Below, in pieces: positions 1 to 13,200 of a stretch of DNA of 64,000 bases. Every line of letters begins with the position of its first letter. The first letter of the stretch is position 1. A program made the translations under genes and the position numbers. This DNA is from Schistosoma haematobium (Eukaryota; Platyhelminthes; Trematoda; Strigeidida; Schistosomatidae): assembly GCF_000699445.3 (NCBI RefSeq), contig NC_067200.1:11263450-11327449 (forward strand), in the 5' to 3' direction. Under the pieces are notes generated by a model. It was not told the DNA's origin. It saw only the letters and a program-made list of their open reading frames with translations, and searched no databases.

Positions 1-1203
1 AAATGGTTTTACGATTCGATATAACGGATGTTTAAAATATTTTTCCTCACTGTTACGTATATTACGATAATACTTTAATAAGACTAGTCGCGTTATATCA
101 GATCTAGGATTCACGACCCGAAATAGAGAACCAGATTAACACTAGATAATACTTTAATCATTGCAATTACAGGTTGTCACACTCATTTGGTCCAGAGTTG
201 AAGTCAGTGACAGGAATGGAAACTACATATTGAACGGTCCGTAAACTGTGACTGTTTGTCTACACTCAACGACCAATCATATTTTACTCCCTTTATCACA
301 TATCATAACTCAAATTCTCACGTTTTCTCGCCGGAATCCCTCGTCTCAATAAACTGTCTGTCACAGTAGTTTTCTTTACTGGTGACGGCTACTCTGCCCT
401 CTGGTTATTTATTATTATTCTCTTTTCACGCAAGTGTGATATGTAAAGGATTGGGACTTATTGGAGCAGTAAAAAGCTGTTTTATAATTAACCACATTTT
501 CTCCTTATCGTTTGTGGTGTTGGATGATAATGTTGTAGCTTTGTGATCTTTCCCTTGAACTACGTTGTACAAACACCTAGCCTCGATTTGAATCTCGTGA
601 AGACTACAAGCTGCCTTCTATTTTTCCAGGCGTGACATCCAAAAAAAAGCAAATCTTGTTCGGAAGATAAATATCGAATATGTCTTCACGGAAATAGCAT
701 GTGTTTACTTGTATTTACAAAGATCTTGCGAATGGGATGAAATATTAGACTACAAAATGCACAATAAATACCCAAATAATGTCTTTAATCTACAGTAAAA
801 ATCGAAGGATAGTTAACGCCGTGGCGAATTTACAAAATAAATAGTTTCCTGGGAATTTGTTGCTCTTTACGGCTGAAGACTATAAGTAGAAAAATGCATT
901 TAATATCTGAAAATAATTTATTCCATTTGTTTATAAGCATCTATTCTTTGAAAATCTTGAGCAGATTGTTCTACTTCTAGCGTTAATCCGTTCAAACATG
1001 TGGTTCTTATGGTACATTCTTTCTTAGTACTGACTTTCGTTTTGTAATACGACTGAAAAATCTAGCAATTTGAAGGGATACAGAATTTTACGAAGTTCTG
1101 TATTACTTTATTTGTTTTGTTTTATGAGTGTAGTATACTAACATTTTGATCATTTACCCAGTAATAAAAGTTTATTGTACTTTGCTTTTGTTTTGTTTTT
1201 AAG
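1..1203. other. Upstream intron sequence, no exon recognised
   Basis: This is AT-rich sequence preceding a pyrimidine-rich tract and an AG splice acceptor at 1202-1203. I found no exon whose frame and splice sites join convincingly to the exon at 1204. It is best read as an intron of the PHF3/DIDO-like gene whose 5' exons lie outside the window. Confidence 0.5.
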
Positions 1204-4200
1204 GGTCATTATTATCGTTTAGATGGTCGTAAAACACTCGTTGTCTTAGATCGTAGGAGTGGAACAGTTCTAAATGGTACTAGAGCACCAACTAGTGATT
1301 CTTTGATTGATTTTTTGTCTGCCCATCCCACGTTTCAAGTAAGTTTTACTGTTTATAACATAACATACTTTTAATCCGTCTACTTAATCTACGGAATACG
1401 ATTAGATTTTGGAGAAATGTTTATTATATTCAGTCTGTCTTTTAATGTCAAAATTATTATGTACGCGTAAGAAGAGACAAATACCAAGATCTTTTACTAC
1501 TCTACTGTACTTATTCCATTGCCTATGACCAATTTGTTTTCACAATTATTTCAGTTCTATGGAGTTCTCGTTTAATTTGAAGATGGGTTTTATGACCAGC
1601 TGACATCAGTTGAGAATTTCTTAGAAACCAAAATGCACTGAAGAATTGTCTCCTCTTAGTCTGTGTTTCCTTAAAATTTCTCACCCTTCGTATCACATCA
1701 ATTTGGATATGAATTTCTAAAGTAGGATATTAAGCACGATACTATTCATTCACTGGATGGAGATTTATTGGTTCTTATTTCTAACGTGATCCTCATTCAC
1801 TATCTCTACCACTATTCATATGATTGATTTTTTATTTTATGGAAGCTGATAATGCTGACATCTTTTCAATTCCCTAACTGGAAGTAGATTGAACTGATTT
1901 GTTGGCGCCTGAAATCTACTTGTTAAATTGTGATACCTAATCAGGTCAGGTGATTAAAATCAGTTCATCCTTATATTAAATGATAAATAGTTCATTGTCT
2001 AGTACACAAATCATTGTATGTTCATATGTTTGATTAATGCTGAAAAACTTCTAGTACTAAATCTACTTCTGTTCATTCTTATAGTATTTATTACATCAGA
2101 TTGCTTGAATTTAATTTATTAAAAGCAACATCAATTTCATATTCTTTTTCTATTTTATTTTTACGCTAACAGGTTGTTTACAGTCGTCAGAAAAATGATC
2201 GATTTCAAAAGACTTCATCTTTGAATCAATCGAATAAGTGTTCTGGACAAAATGAAGGTAAATTATTCTTAAATACTGAATATTTATTCAATGACATAAT
2301 ATCTGCACATATACAATTATCCCTTCTTCGATACAATACCGATTACCATACTGGTGAAATTAAAATTGTGCTTTAAATTTAGTGGTTTATTCTTGTTTAG
2401 TTATCATTCACTTCATATTTCTGTTATATTTACATGATTCACATGCCCCTCAAGTCAATTAAAGTCAAAATGAAAAAAAACTCACATTCAAATTGTTAAC
2501 CTCGGGAACACCAATTAATTCTTAGCGTATACAAGTGCAATAATGACCAGTTCAATATGACTGAGCTAATAAAAAATTTATCAACCAATACAAAGACAGT
2601 TAATCTATAATTAATCAATGAAGTAGAAGAAAGAGGTAGTGCAATATAATTTTAATTCCGTCAGTCAGTCAGTAACAACGTAGAACTTCGTACGTACGTA
2701 CATTAGTTCGAGTTGCCACACCAATTCCGTACTGGCATAGTATTCGGCCGTTTGCATTTACGACTCGGGCAATGATCGAACTCAGGACCTTCAAAATTCA
2801 TGACCTCTTCTTGATCACTAGATTACTGAGTGCCAACCCACTCGTACACATTTTAAGCTAGAATCAAGTCGTAGTATACTGTTACCATCATTCAATGACA
2901 GTCATAACAACTTTTCAGCTTCCTACATAACTAAATTTTTCATTTGGTTCACTGTAAGACCTGAAGATATTGTATTCCATGCCCGGCGAGTTTACTCGCT
3001 ATCGATAATCCAGTGTTCCAATCTGGAAAGAAACATGTCTATTCCTTCCGTATTTTCAGTGGTACCTCAACCGAGTTCAATCCATGATGAGCATCACCTA
3101 CGACTTAAACCAACATTCATAGAACACTCACACACTCTCGTCAATAAAACAAGACCACACTCAATCTGTGTATATTCTTGGATCTTTCATATGATGGTTG
3201 ATTGTGTGGTACTAATAGGTTGTGGAAACAGCTAGCATATACCAACTATCACTGTGGTTTATTGGTTTAGTTCAAGTAATAATTTACTAAGCGCTTTAAA
3301 CTTCAACTATCCTGGTATTAATATATTAGTTCCTTGATCAAAACATGTGGTATTTTTGTGTTTGGGTTTTTGAGTGAGTATATATGTCATATGGAATCAC
3401 TTTTGCGTATGATGAATTTAACTTCGTTGGTTTTGTACCGGTTAATAATTCATAGTTAACCATCAGCTGTTCACTATTTTGGTGTTTGGTGCCATCAAGC
3501 TACTTATTAATTATTCAGTAGCATATTTATCTCAAACCTAATTGGTCAACTTTTTTAACATTACATCTTTTTGATAGGATCGTCAAATGTGAATAAAATC
3601 TCATCGGAGTATGATCCATCCCGTTCACCTTCGTCCATATCATCTGAATCAAACGATAAAAACAATAAACAACGGCTCTTGACGTCTGAGAATGTTGAGC
3701 GTATACGAAAGAAGTATCAATGTCTTCTATTTGCACTACTTGAAAAAAGGTAAACCGAGACATTTTTTTCTAGTATTTAAATCTGGTTCTTAACCGTTGG
3801 TCAGATAGTTAAGGTAAATATATCACATGAATAAGTATCGTGGAACTATTTCCATTCTGACGTTTAGTCCCACTAATCTTCTGGCACATTGGACTAATCA
3901 AAAAGCGGTTAAGCGATAAGTGTACATGATAAACCAAGAAATGGCTTTCATTCCTAAGGAATGGGATACAAACAACTGATGGTTTCTTTTCCCAAAACAT
4001 ATATTTATGTTTTCCTCAATGGGAGCACATACAATCGATACGGCTAGTCTATGCACTTCTTTTTTCACTAGAGTAGCCAGTTGGTCTCATGTGTTAGGAG
4101 CTCGAGTTTCACTATCAAATCTCAGACACCTCACGTAACAATACTTATCATCTTTTATGTGTTGTTTTCTAGTATCCCTCTATTTTCCATAATTACACTT

Positions 4201-7200
4201 ACGTCGTTTTATTTCATTTGTTTTTATTTTCAAACAGAACACAAACCTCACGTCATATTTTCACAGCTAATCGTTCTAGATTGAAAACTTTAGCTACAGA
4301 ATTGGAAGGTGTAATCTCTGCCAGAAATAACTTAACTAACTATTCTACAACATTAGATGGATCTTCACCACTGGCACAAGATTATTCAACATATAAATGT
4401 CAACTACATTTATTTCTTAATTGTTTAGATAATCCTTGTATTTCAGAGAAATCCAATACTCTTAATAATACGACTTCTACTACTGAGTCATCTGTAATGT
4501 TACGTGATCAATTTTTCGACTCACTAATTAGCGGCACATTGAGACCTATTGATTTGGCACATTGTCAAGACGTAAAAACATTGGAATCCATAGTGAGGCG
4601 TACTCGTTTAACAGATAATACTCATAATAAGTTGTCGGCTTTCACTTCATCTGTCTCATCAAATAATGTAAGTGTATATTTTCATTACCGAATTTATCTT
4701 ATTTTTAAATACTTTTAAAAGCTTTGAAAATCTACATGAAGGCTTTTGATTGTGTTGTGTGTTTTTTACTGGATGGTTAAATTGCAAGGCGTTTATTGTC
4801 ATTTTGCGAGATAGAGGATCACTATCAGCTCTTAGTTCACATTGATCTCGTCTTTTTTATGAGAAGATATTTTCATCATCAACTTTATTTGTTTTTGTTT
4901 CTCTGTTGTGTGTTTTGTTTTGTTGACCTCTAGTCATATGACTAGTGAATCTTCTCTGCATAAGTCGGTAAATAGAGTATATTGATTTTCTGGTTTCTGA
5001 GGCTATTTTCACACGTAGTTCCCCTTACTATCTTGCAGAGAGCATGAACAAATATTTGAACAGAATAATATAAATTTATATTTATTTCGTTTAGTTCTTG
5101 TCAATTGCTCACAATCTGTGATACTTATTATATACTTAATTATAAAATGGGTTTAAATTAACTTACATGAAAGAGTTTAGTTGAAAATCATTTTGAAGGC
5201 ATATCAGTATAATATAGGCAGAGGTATAAATAAATTTAATGGACTGAATAAATTATTGTAAACATTCACCTTATATAAAAGCACATTTTATGAACACATT
5301 TGGCCGCCAACTGTGTTTATAAATTAACGTGTATTTGCTAAAGCAGTTACATTGACCAAACAGAAATGATGAGATATATTCGATTTTTTAAAAATGCTTC
5401 AAAGAGCATTCAAACAAGAGAGAGAACCACTTTAAGCAGAGCAGTTACTAAACATATCTTGGGTACAGGTCATCAAGTTGATACCTTGCAGTCTGTCAGT
5501 GATGAATAACACAGTCGGACTCCAATCATCTGAAGATTGCTGAAACCATTGTTATCATGCGTCAGAATCCTGATTTATGTGTTCAAAAGGAAATGGTTGT
5601 TAATCTTTCCATCCCTTGGTGACAAATATTCCTTCATTGCATCAGAAAATCTTGCTGAACTCCTTCTATCAATGAATTACATCGTTTTTTATTTCAACCG
5701 TCTTCTACATTAGTAATTTTGTCTTAGTTAACTGAGCTTTACTCATTTTAACAGAAGGGGGTTTTGTAGAGATTTTAGTAATTTCAATTGTTGAGATCAT
5801 GAGTCAATTGAAGCTAGACCACCATGGAAAACCTGGAAGCACTAAAATCTCCACAAAACCCCTTTCTGATAATAATCAACATATGCTCACTAGTGACTGG
5901 CTTAAAGATGGATATCCTGGAGTTCTAGTGAGAAGCAGTGACTAGTGGAGTTCAACCGGGTCAGTTATGAGATAGCAACTCACCGATGACAATGGTGCAT
6001 GTTTCGCTCAATTTCAAGGACTAGTTGAAGTTAGACATTAACACCGTTGGATACCGGCCGGCTCAGTGGTCTAGTGGTTGAGTGCTCGTGCGCGAGACTG
6101 ATAGGTCCTGGGTTCGAATCCCGCAGGGCGGGACCGTGGATGCGCACCTGCGAAGAGTCCCACAATAGGACGAAACGGCCGTCCAGTGCTTCCGGGTTTT
6201 CCATGGTGGTCCAGCTTCAATTTTCTCAACAATTGAAATTTACTCATTTTATTATTATCAACATCTATTGATTACGTAACCAATTATTTCTAGCCCTTTG
6301 GACCTTTTTTACACCTTTGCCCATAACATACTGATCTACTTTCAAAACAACTCCCTACTAAACTCTTTCATGTTGTCCTGCCTTAATCACCATACTTGAT
6401 TTCTGAGAATAAGTTTATATCACTGATGTATCGATTTACTGGATTTTTTATGGATTTATGAAGATAGCTATTTGTATTCAGAAAAGACAGTAATGAATTC
6501 ATTCAATTTATTCCATTTCATATCAAGAATTCTCTAGTGACTTTTAACTATTTGTAAACAACTTATTTTCCTATCCTGCTAGATTGTGGACAGTGTAATT
6601 TGTCATCGTTGTCTTCTTCAGTGTGTCTCCATTTATTTTCAAATTTTACTTATCTTCTTCTTATCAGAACATTTTGTTTCATCTTGATTTTAGTTTTCGT
6701 TTTTTAAACTGGAGGTGTACAATTTGATTTATCAATCAATCAATCAATCACTTCAAGTACTGTTACTTACTTTTCTCATATTTAGATAAATACAAATCAT
6801 TCTGATGTCGTATATGGATCTATTCCGACTAGCTGTACGGGGATTCCCTCTTCAGATAACTCTTTATCTTCTGATCTTCATACAGCCACAACAGTAACAA
6901 CATGTCAATCGACTGAAATTACTAACACTACCACTATAGCAACTATAACAAATGAATTACCAATATTGGATACTACAAGTGAACATGGCAAACATTTATA
7001 TGATATGCATTGTAAACGTTGTACAGGTCAAACGAAAGCATTTACGAAACAATCATCTCAACAACTACAACAACAGTTGCCAAAAAAATCAATATCATCC
7101 CCTTCTAATAGTACCACTAATGTTTGTGATGGACTATCCACATTGTCTGTGAAAACAGAACCCCGTGTTAGTAGTACATCTTCTGGAGAAAAGGTAGTCT

Positions 7201-10200
7201 GTACTTTTATTATTTGTTTGGTTTGCATTGAATATTGACTTTACAAATAACTGTCTATTTATACCGGAGGGAATGAATACATAATTAATTAGTATAGGAC
7301 GATTTGTGGAAATTGTAGAGTTTTCGTAGCCGAAAATACGAAATGATTCTAACTAGATCACCGCTGTAAACCTTAAAGTATTAGACCAAGGGTTCTGGGT
7401 TCGGTTCTCAAATTTGCTGGGTCGTGAAACTCCCCTAGGTGGACTATCCGTGTCTACCAACCCGGTTTAAGCGCCGGACATTCGCTTTCTTCCTTTCAAA
7501 TTCGTAAACGACACCCCCTCCGCGCGAAGCGAGGTAGGACTTCCCTAGCATTGGCTGTATACGCGTGGCCATGTAAGAGCGTTTCGAGAGAGAGAGAGAG
7601 GGGACTCCCCACCCTCGGCCATACCAGGGCATTTGGGAGCACCAACTCACATGGACAGATGAGAATTCCAAAGCAAAATAATCGATGCACCAAATTATCT
7701 GACTCCCAGTCATTAGTTCTGGTGCTAAAACATTTGACAGTTTTTACTCATAAATTCTTATCAGTATAATGACACCGATGATTCTCTTAATTTCATCTCC
7801 GTAACTCAATGGATCTATTAGTGAAAATTTTGTGGGTGATATTGAACTTTGTAAAAAGCATTACTTTTAGCCATATGAAAGATTTGGAAAAAAATATTGG
7901 TGTAAATAAATGCACACTCAGATTAGTAATGTTATACAGCGATATTTCTACTCCATTGTTACCAAAAAAAGTGATAGTCTTGGAGAACCAGTACCTTTTT
8001 TTTAGACCACTAAATTTTAACAGGTTACATTATTTCTGTTACGAAATACTTTCGATTTCTTACTAAAGGGGTTTATGGAGATTTTTTAATTTCATAATTA
8101 ATATTACTGAATGAGCTCAGATAAGCAGTTATTAAGAACTAGTAAGCACTTAACAGCTATTTCGTCCTAGATGGGACTCCATAACCGTCCTTATCTACGA
8201 CTTCACCACAAGGGATGGAGCCACAGGCCTTCAGTCTTGCGCCCGAACACCCAACCTCTAGGGTAATGAACGGACACCCAATGGTTAACATGTCCAACTT
8301 CAACAAATGTGTGATATTGCGCAATCATCTTTAAATATACGTCGTGCGTAACTGTCTCGTACCCGACATGGTTAAGCTCCACTAGTTACGCCTTCCCACT
8401 AAAACTGCTGAATTACGATCGATTGATTTATTACTGTAGGAGCTTATGAAGATTTCTTCGATTTCATTGTTAACATCATGGGCTTATACAGTTTCCCTAC
8501 CGATCAGTTTAAAAGTAACTTCAAACTTATGGGGTCATCATTAGAATCGCTCAATCTCGTACCCCCTGTACTTTTGACGTATTTTATTTTTCATTGTTAG
8601 TTTTAGATAAATAAATAAAAATTCATATTCACTTCTGTTTTTCTTCACCTATTCTGTTTCACAAAATAATATGTTAGGACTCACCATTTCTCCCAAGCCC
8701 TGTTGAATCGCTTCAGACAAAAGTATCAGTAGCTACATCAGATAGTTTACCTATTCAAGAAGCAGTGAAATTATCTCCTAATGATTATTCCACACTAAAA
8801 AGAACAAATTATTTAGAAGATACGACGAATGTCATAAAATGCATGGATCCAAGACGAAAAGAAACAAATCCATTACATAGTTCGTTCGATCAATATACTC
8901 CTAAAATCAAGTAAGTAGATGTGCTCTCTTGCTTCCAAAATTCTCAGAATATTATAGGATTTTAGGTTTAAGAGACACTTAACATAGTGACACTAAAAAG
9001 TAAGTGTTAATTATAAGTGTTGTTGTATTGTAGGATTTAGGTGTGGATCAATGTTGGTGCACCTATCTATGCTACCAGAATAATCGATGTAATCCAATAT
9101 TGTGGTCTCACCATGATATGACTACCTAATCTACTAGATCTTACGTCAAAGTCATATCATTGTATGTACTGACTCGAGCCTTCGTGGCAGTCAGTAATGT
9201 TTGTAATAACCTTTGAAGAACACATTTAGACTGGTAATGAAGTAATATATTTTATAGAAAAACTAAGAGGTTATGTTGAGTTACAACGCCTATATGACCG
9301 AGTCATGTCGTACTGATCAAATGTTTTCGAGTTCCCCTTTCCTGAACTTCTTCCGGTGTTCAGTGGTTTTATGTTCAGCTTCTACGATTGTGTGGTTAAA
9401 AGCAAATCCCAATACAATATCCTATTGTCTCATTGATATTCATTCATTTCTTTAAGTAATAAGTAAACTTTTTCAAGTTGGCTTCCTTTCTTAGTACCCC
9501 CTCTCCTGGGAATTTAATTGGTTTTCCTGAAAAGATAAAATCTAATCTTCTCTCTCCTAACTTATATGCTCATGGTTCATTGTTAAAAAATATCGCTGTG
9601 CACATTCACTTTTTAATCTAGAACTATGTTGGATCACATCTTGTATTAATCATTTATTTGTGCTTCATCACCCCATATAACAATAGATTCATGTTTACCT
9701 TGTATTATAAATTAACTTAAACTGGAGAACAATTTTTAAATGAAATAGCACAACTAATAATGGTTACTTCATCTTAGCCGTAAACATTTTCAGCAGTGCA
9801 TATGTGGTAAACGAAGTCAAGTGGGGAACACCAATTTATTGTTTAATGCACAATCGCACAGTGGTTTAGCAAAATGTGTAAGCCATACATCAAATACTTC
9901 ATTTGCACATCTCTGAATTGTCTCTTACAAGCATCATTGTCCTCTCACTCCCGTGGTTATCTTGATTGTTTTCACTTCCTTTCTCTCTTCTTCTCATCTC
10001 GATCTTCTCAGCCTTCTGCTCACAGACATTCCACATCTGTACATGAAATCGAATCCAAGTCTTATTTACGATGATCAATGCTATTTTTCATAAATTTTGT
10101 TAATAGCTATATGAGATGATCACATTATTCATTAACTGATGTTATTCACCTCCTATTACGTAGTTATAGATCTGAAATTTGATTCTTAAGTCATTCATTA

Positions 10201-13200
10201 CCAGTACGGGATTTGAATCGACAACTGCATCTCTGTGCTAATGTGGTGTGGCAACTCGAACTGATGTACGTACGTACGAAGTTCTACGTTGTTACTGATT
10301 GACTGACTGACTGACTATTCATTACAACGTGTTATAATATGTTAGGTAGTGTTACGTAGCTAACAGAAAACAATCTTTAACAAGTAATTCTTACAATCAT
10401 AAAAGAATTTATTCTCCTTTTTGGAATTCAAACATAACCGACCAAATTTCATAGTAAGAGGCATTAATAGTAAACTATTTTGTACGCGTAAATGACATCC
10501 TATAAAGCTGAAATATTTACACTGATTGATTGGATTCGACCTAACATTAAAACATATCACATGTAATACTGAATCACTTAAACTAATAACATTGGTCCAT
10601 TGCACAGTAATCAAAACAGTGTGCTACATTATATTTTTATTATCAAATATTCACATGTACCCATAATCATTGAAAGTTTAGTACTTAATATAGTGCTATT
10701 AATTTATTGATATTTTTTTCCATAATATAATTCATCATATTTAGTTGGATTATCAAATTTCATACAACAGAATCTTCTTCACCGGGGTATCATCAACATT
10801 ACATTTCAGCATTTCTTTTAAAAAAAACTGAACGATTATATTACAAATTTAATAGTTGAGATCATGAGTCAATTGAAACTAGACCACTATGGAAAACCTT
10901 AAAGCTTTGGACGGCCGTTTCGTCCTATTATGGGACTCCTCAGCATTATCATAAAAATTATGATTTGTTCTTTTGTGTAATTAATAAACAATTTCAACGT
11001 GTTTATACGAATATTCATCAATATTAGGACGAATAGTTTGACAAAAATTTATCGCCGAGTATAGAGAAGTCACTCACTATATTTGAAATAATCTTAGTGA
11101 TTGAAATTTAAAATAATTTTAACGTTTCGTCCAACAAACTTGTCTGAACTTCTTCAAGGTAGTAATTAAAATCATCAAAGAAATATATAGCGTTTAACAA
11201 TCAAATCTATACTGTGCTAATCCAATCATATTTGGATGTTGGCTTTAGTAAATAGAATAACATGAGTCAACGTATTACGTAAATTCTAAATTTTGATAGT
11301 TTTATTACATTCTTGCTCAGGACAATACCTTCATCATCATTATCATCATCTTGTGTTCTATGTGTATAATTAATCTTACATGGGGAAATTTTGATGAATG
11401 TTGATGCTTATAGGATTTTAAAAGTTTTTCTTCATTTATCTGTTAATTTATTTTTATTTATTCAAACATATGAGTATTGGTACTTATTGGCAGTAAAATA
11501 TCTCTGCGCCACACAATAAAAAATGGGTTTGTGAAGTGATATAGAAAGGTGGGTATAATGTGAACAGAACATAACTGAATAGAAATTAGTATATAAAAGT
11601 GAAAATGTTGAGGATAATAAGAGTAGAAGCAGTTTAGTTAATAAAAATACAACGAAAAAGAATCCTGTCGGTTAAAGGTGCTCCCCTCACCTTTATAAAA
11701 AAAGTAGAAGAAAATTACAGCAGGACCACCGCTGGCTTCTATTCTGAAATGTGTCTGATAAAATCTCGAGCCACTTAGTTCCACCGTCTATAGGATCTCA
11801 TCTAGATAATTGTGAAGCACCAACAAACCTAGTCCTGCACAGCATTCTTTCTTACTATGAAATCATGCCATACCCTGACCACCCCTCCGCTTTTTCCGAC
11901 CAACCTCATTGTTGGCAAATCATTCACGATATTGGATTCGCTGGGACGATATTCACAATAAATGTCCATGATACTAAAGTTGGTGTTTCAAGATGGTGAC
12001 AGCAATCGGATTGTCGTTTCTATCCCTGAACACGTGGCCGAACCTATATGTTACCAACATGATATTGACACTTAATAATGTCAGCAATCCTTCAGAAAAA
12101 AATGACAGTCAAACACAGGAAGTCTCTTAACATCCCCAGTCCAGACAGACTAGGTTTCACAAGTATAGAGGGAAACCCATCGACTGTTTACAGTCAGATT
12201 AACATCACAAAGATGCCTCAAATCGACATCAGCCTCTGTGACTTTCATTACTAGCATATTGATCCCACCAGTCACCTCACCGCCAGCACTTACACAGCTA
12301 CCAAAATACACGAACTTCTCGACTACTAACTGCTCACTACCAGTTATCGGACATTGAATTATTTATCAAAAATTGGATTTTACCCAAGGTTAGCGTTTTC
12401 TTAACGAGGTTATTGTTTACGGGATGAGTTTGTTAATCTCATGCTCAACTCTTCTCCTTCACCAAGGCTTGAGGTCGGCAGTAACCGTAGAGATGGGTAT
12501 AGTAAATTTTAAATCCAGTGAGTAAAGCTTATCTCTATGGGAACACACAGCTGAATAGATATTAATTATTGTGGAAATATACTGTTGATATCTATGTGGG
12601 AGAAAAAACAGACATATATTTAAATGAATTTGATTAGGAAAAACGCATTTCACGTTGAATTAATTACACATTTACTTTAAGAAAATATCGAATTAAATTC
12701 AAATTATTCATTTTACGATTTTCGTTTTCCTCCTAGATCGAATTTAAAACGATTAAATGATCAGTCTCTATTTGAACCATCTACACAAGATAGTTCTATT
12801 TCAACAAAACCACTCAATAGCTTTTCTCATTCTCCTAATTATCATCCACCATCCAGTGGTGTTTCAACAGGTCTGTTAGATTTGCCTTTACCACCAGCAC
12901 AACAAATTAGTTTGCATAATAAATCATCATTCAATTCACAAACAAACTACGAGAATAGTTATTTATTGTCGAATCGGGAAAAATTCAATTCAAAACCTTG
13001 TCTATTATGGTCTGGAATGTTATCATTATCAACACAATATTCTGGTCGTGAACATATGTTCAGTTTAGAGATTAATGTTTATCCTTTTGGATATATTCAA
13101 CCGAAAATATTAAATTATCCTGGTAATAATGATAAAAATGAAATGATCCAATGGGAATCTTTATTAATTGGTAAACAAACATCACTCGTTGTTAGTCGTG

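Noticed and set aside
628..844. An open stretch of ~60 codons after a TTCCAG acceptor-like site
   Set aside because: No convincing donor follows, it ends at a stop, and it has no recognisable homology, so it was not added as an exon.
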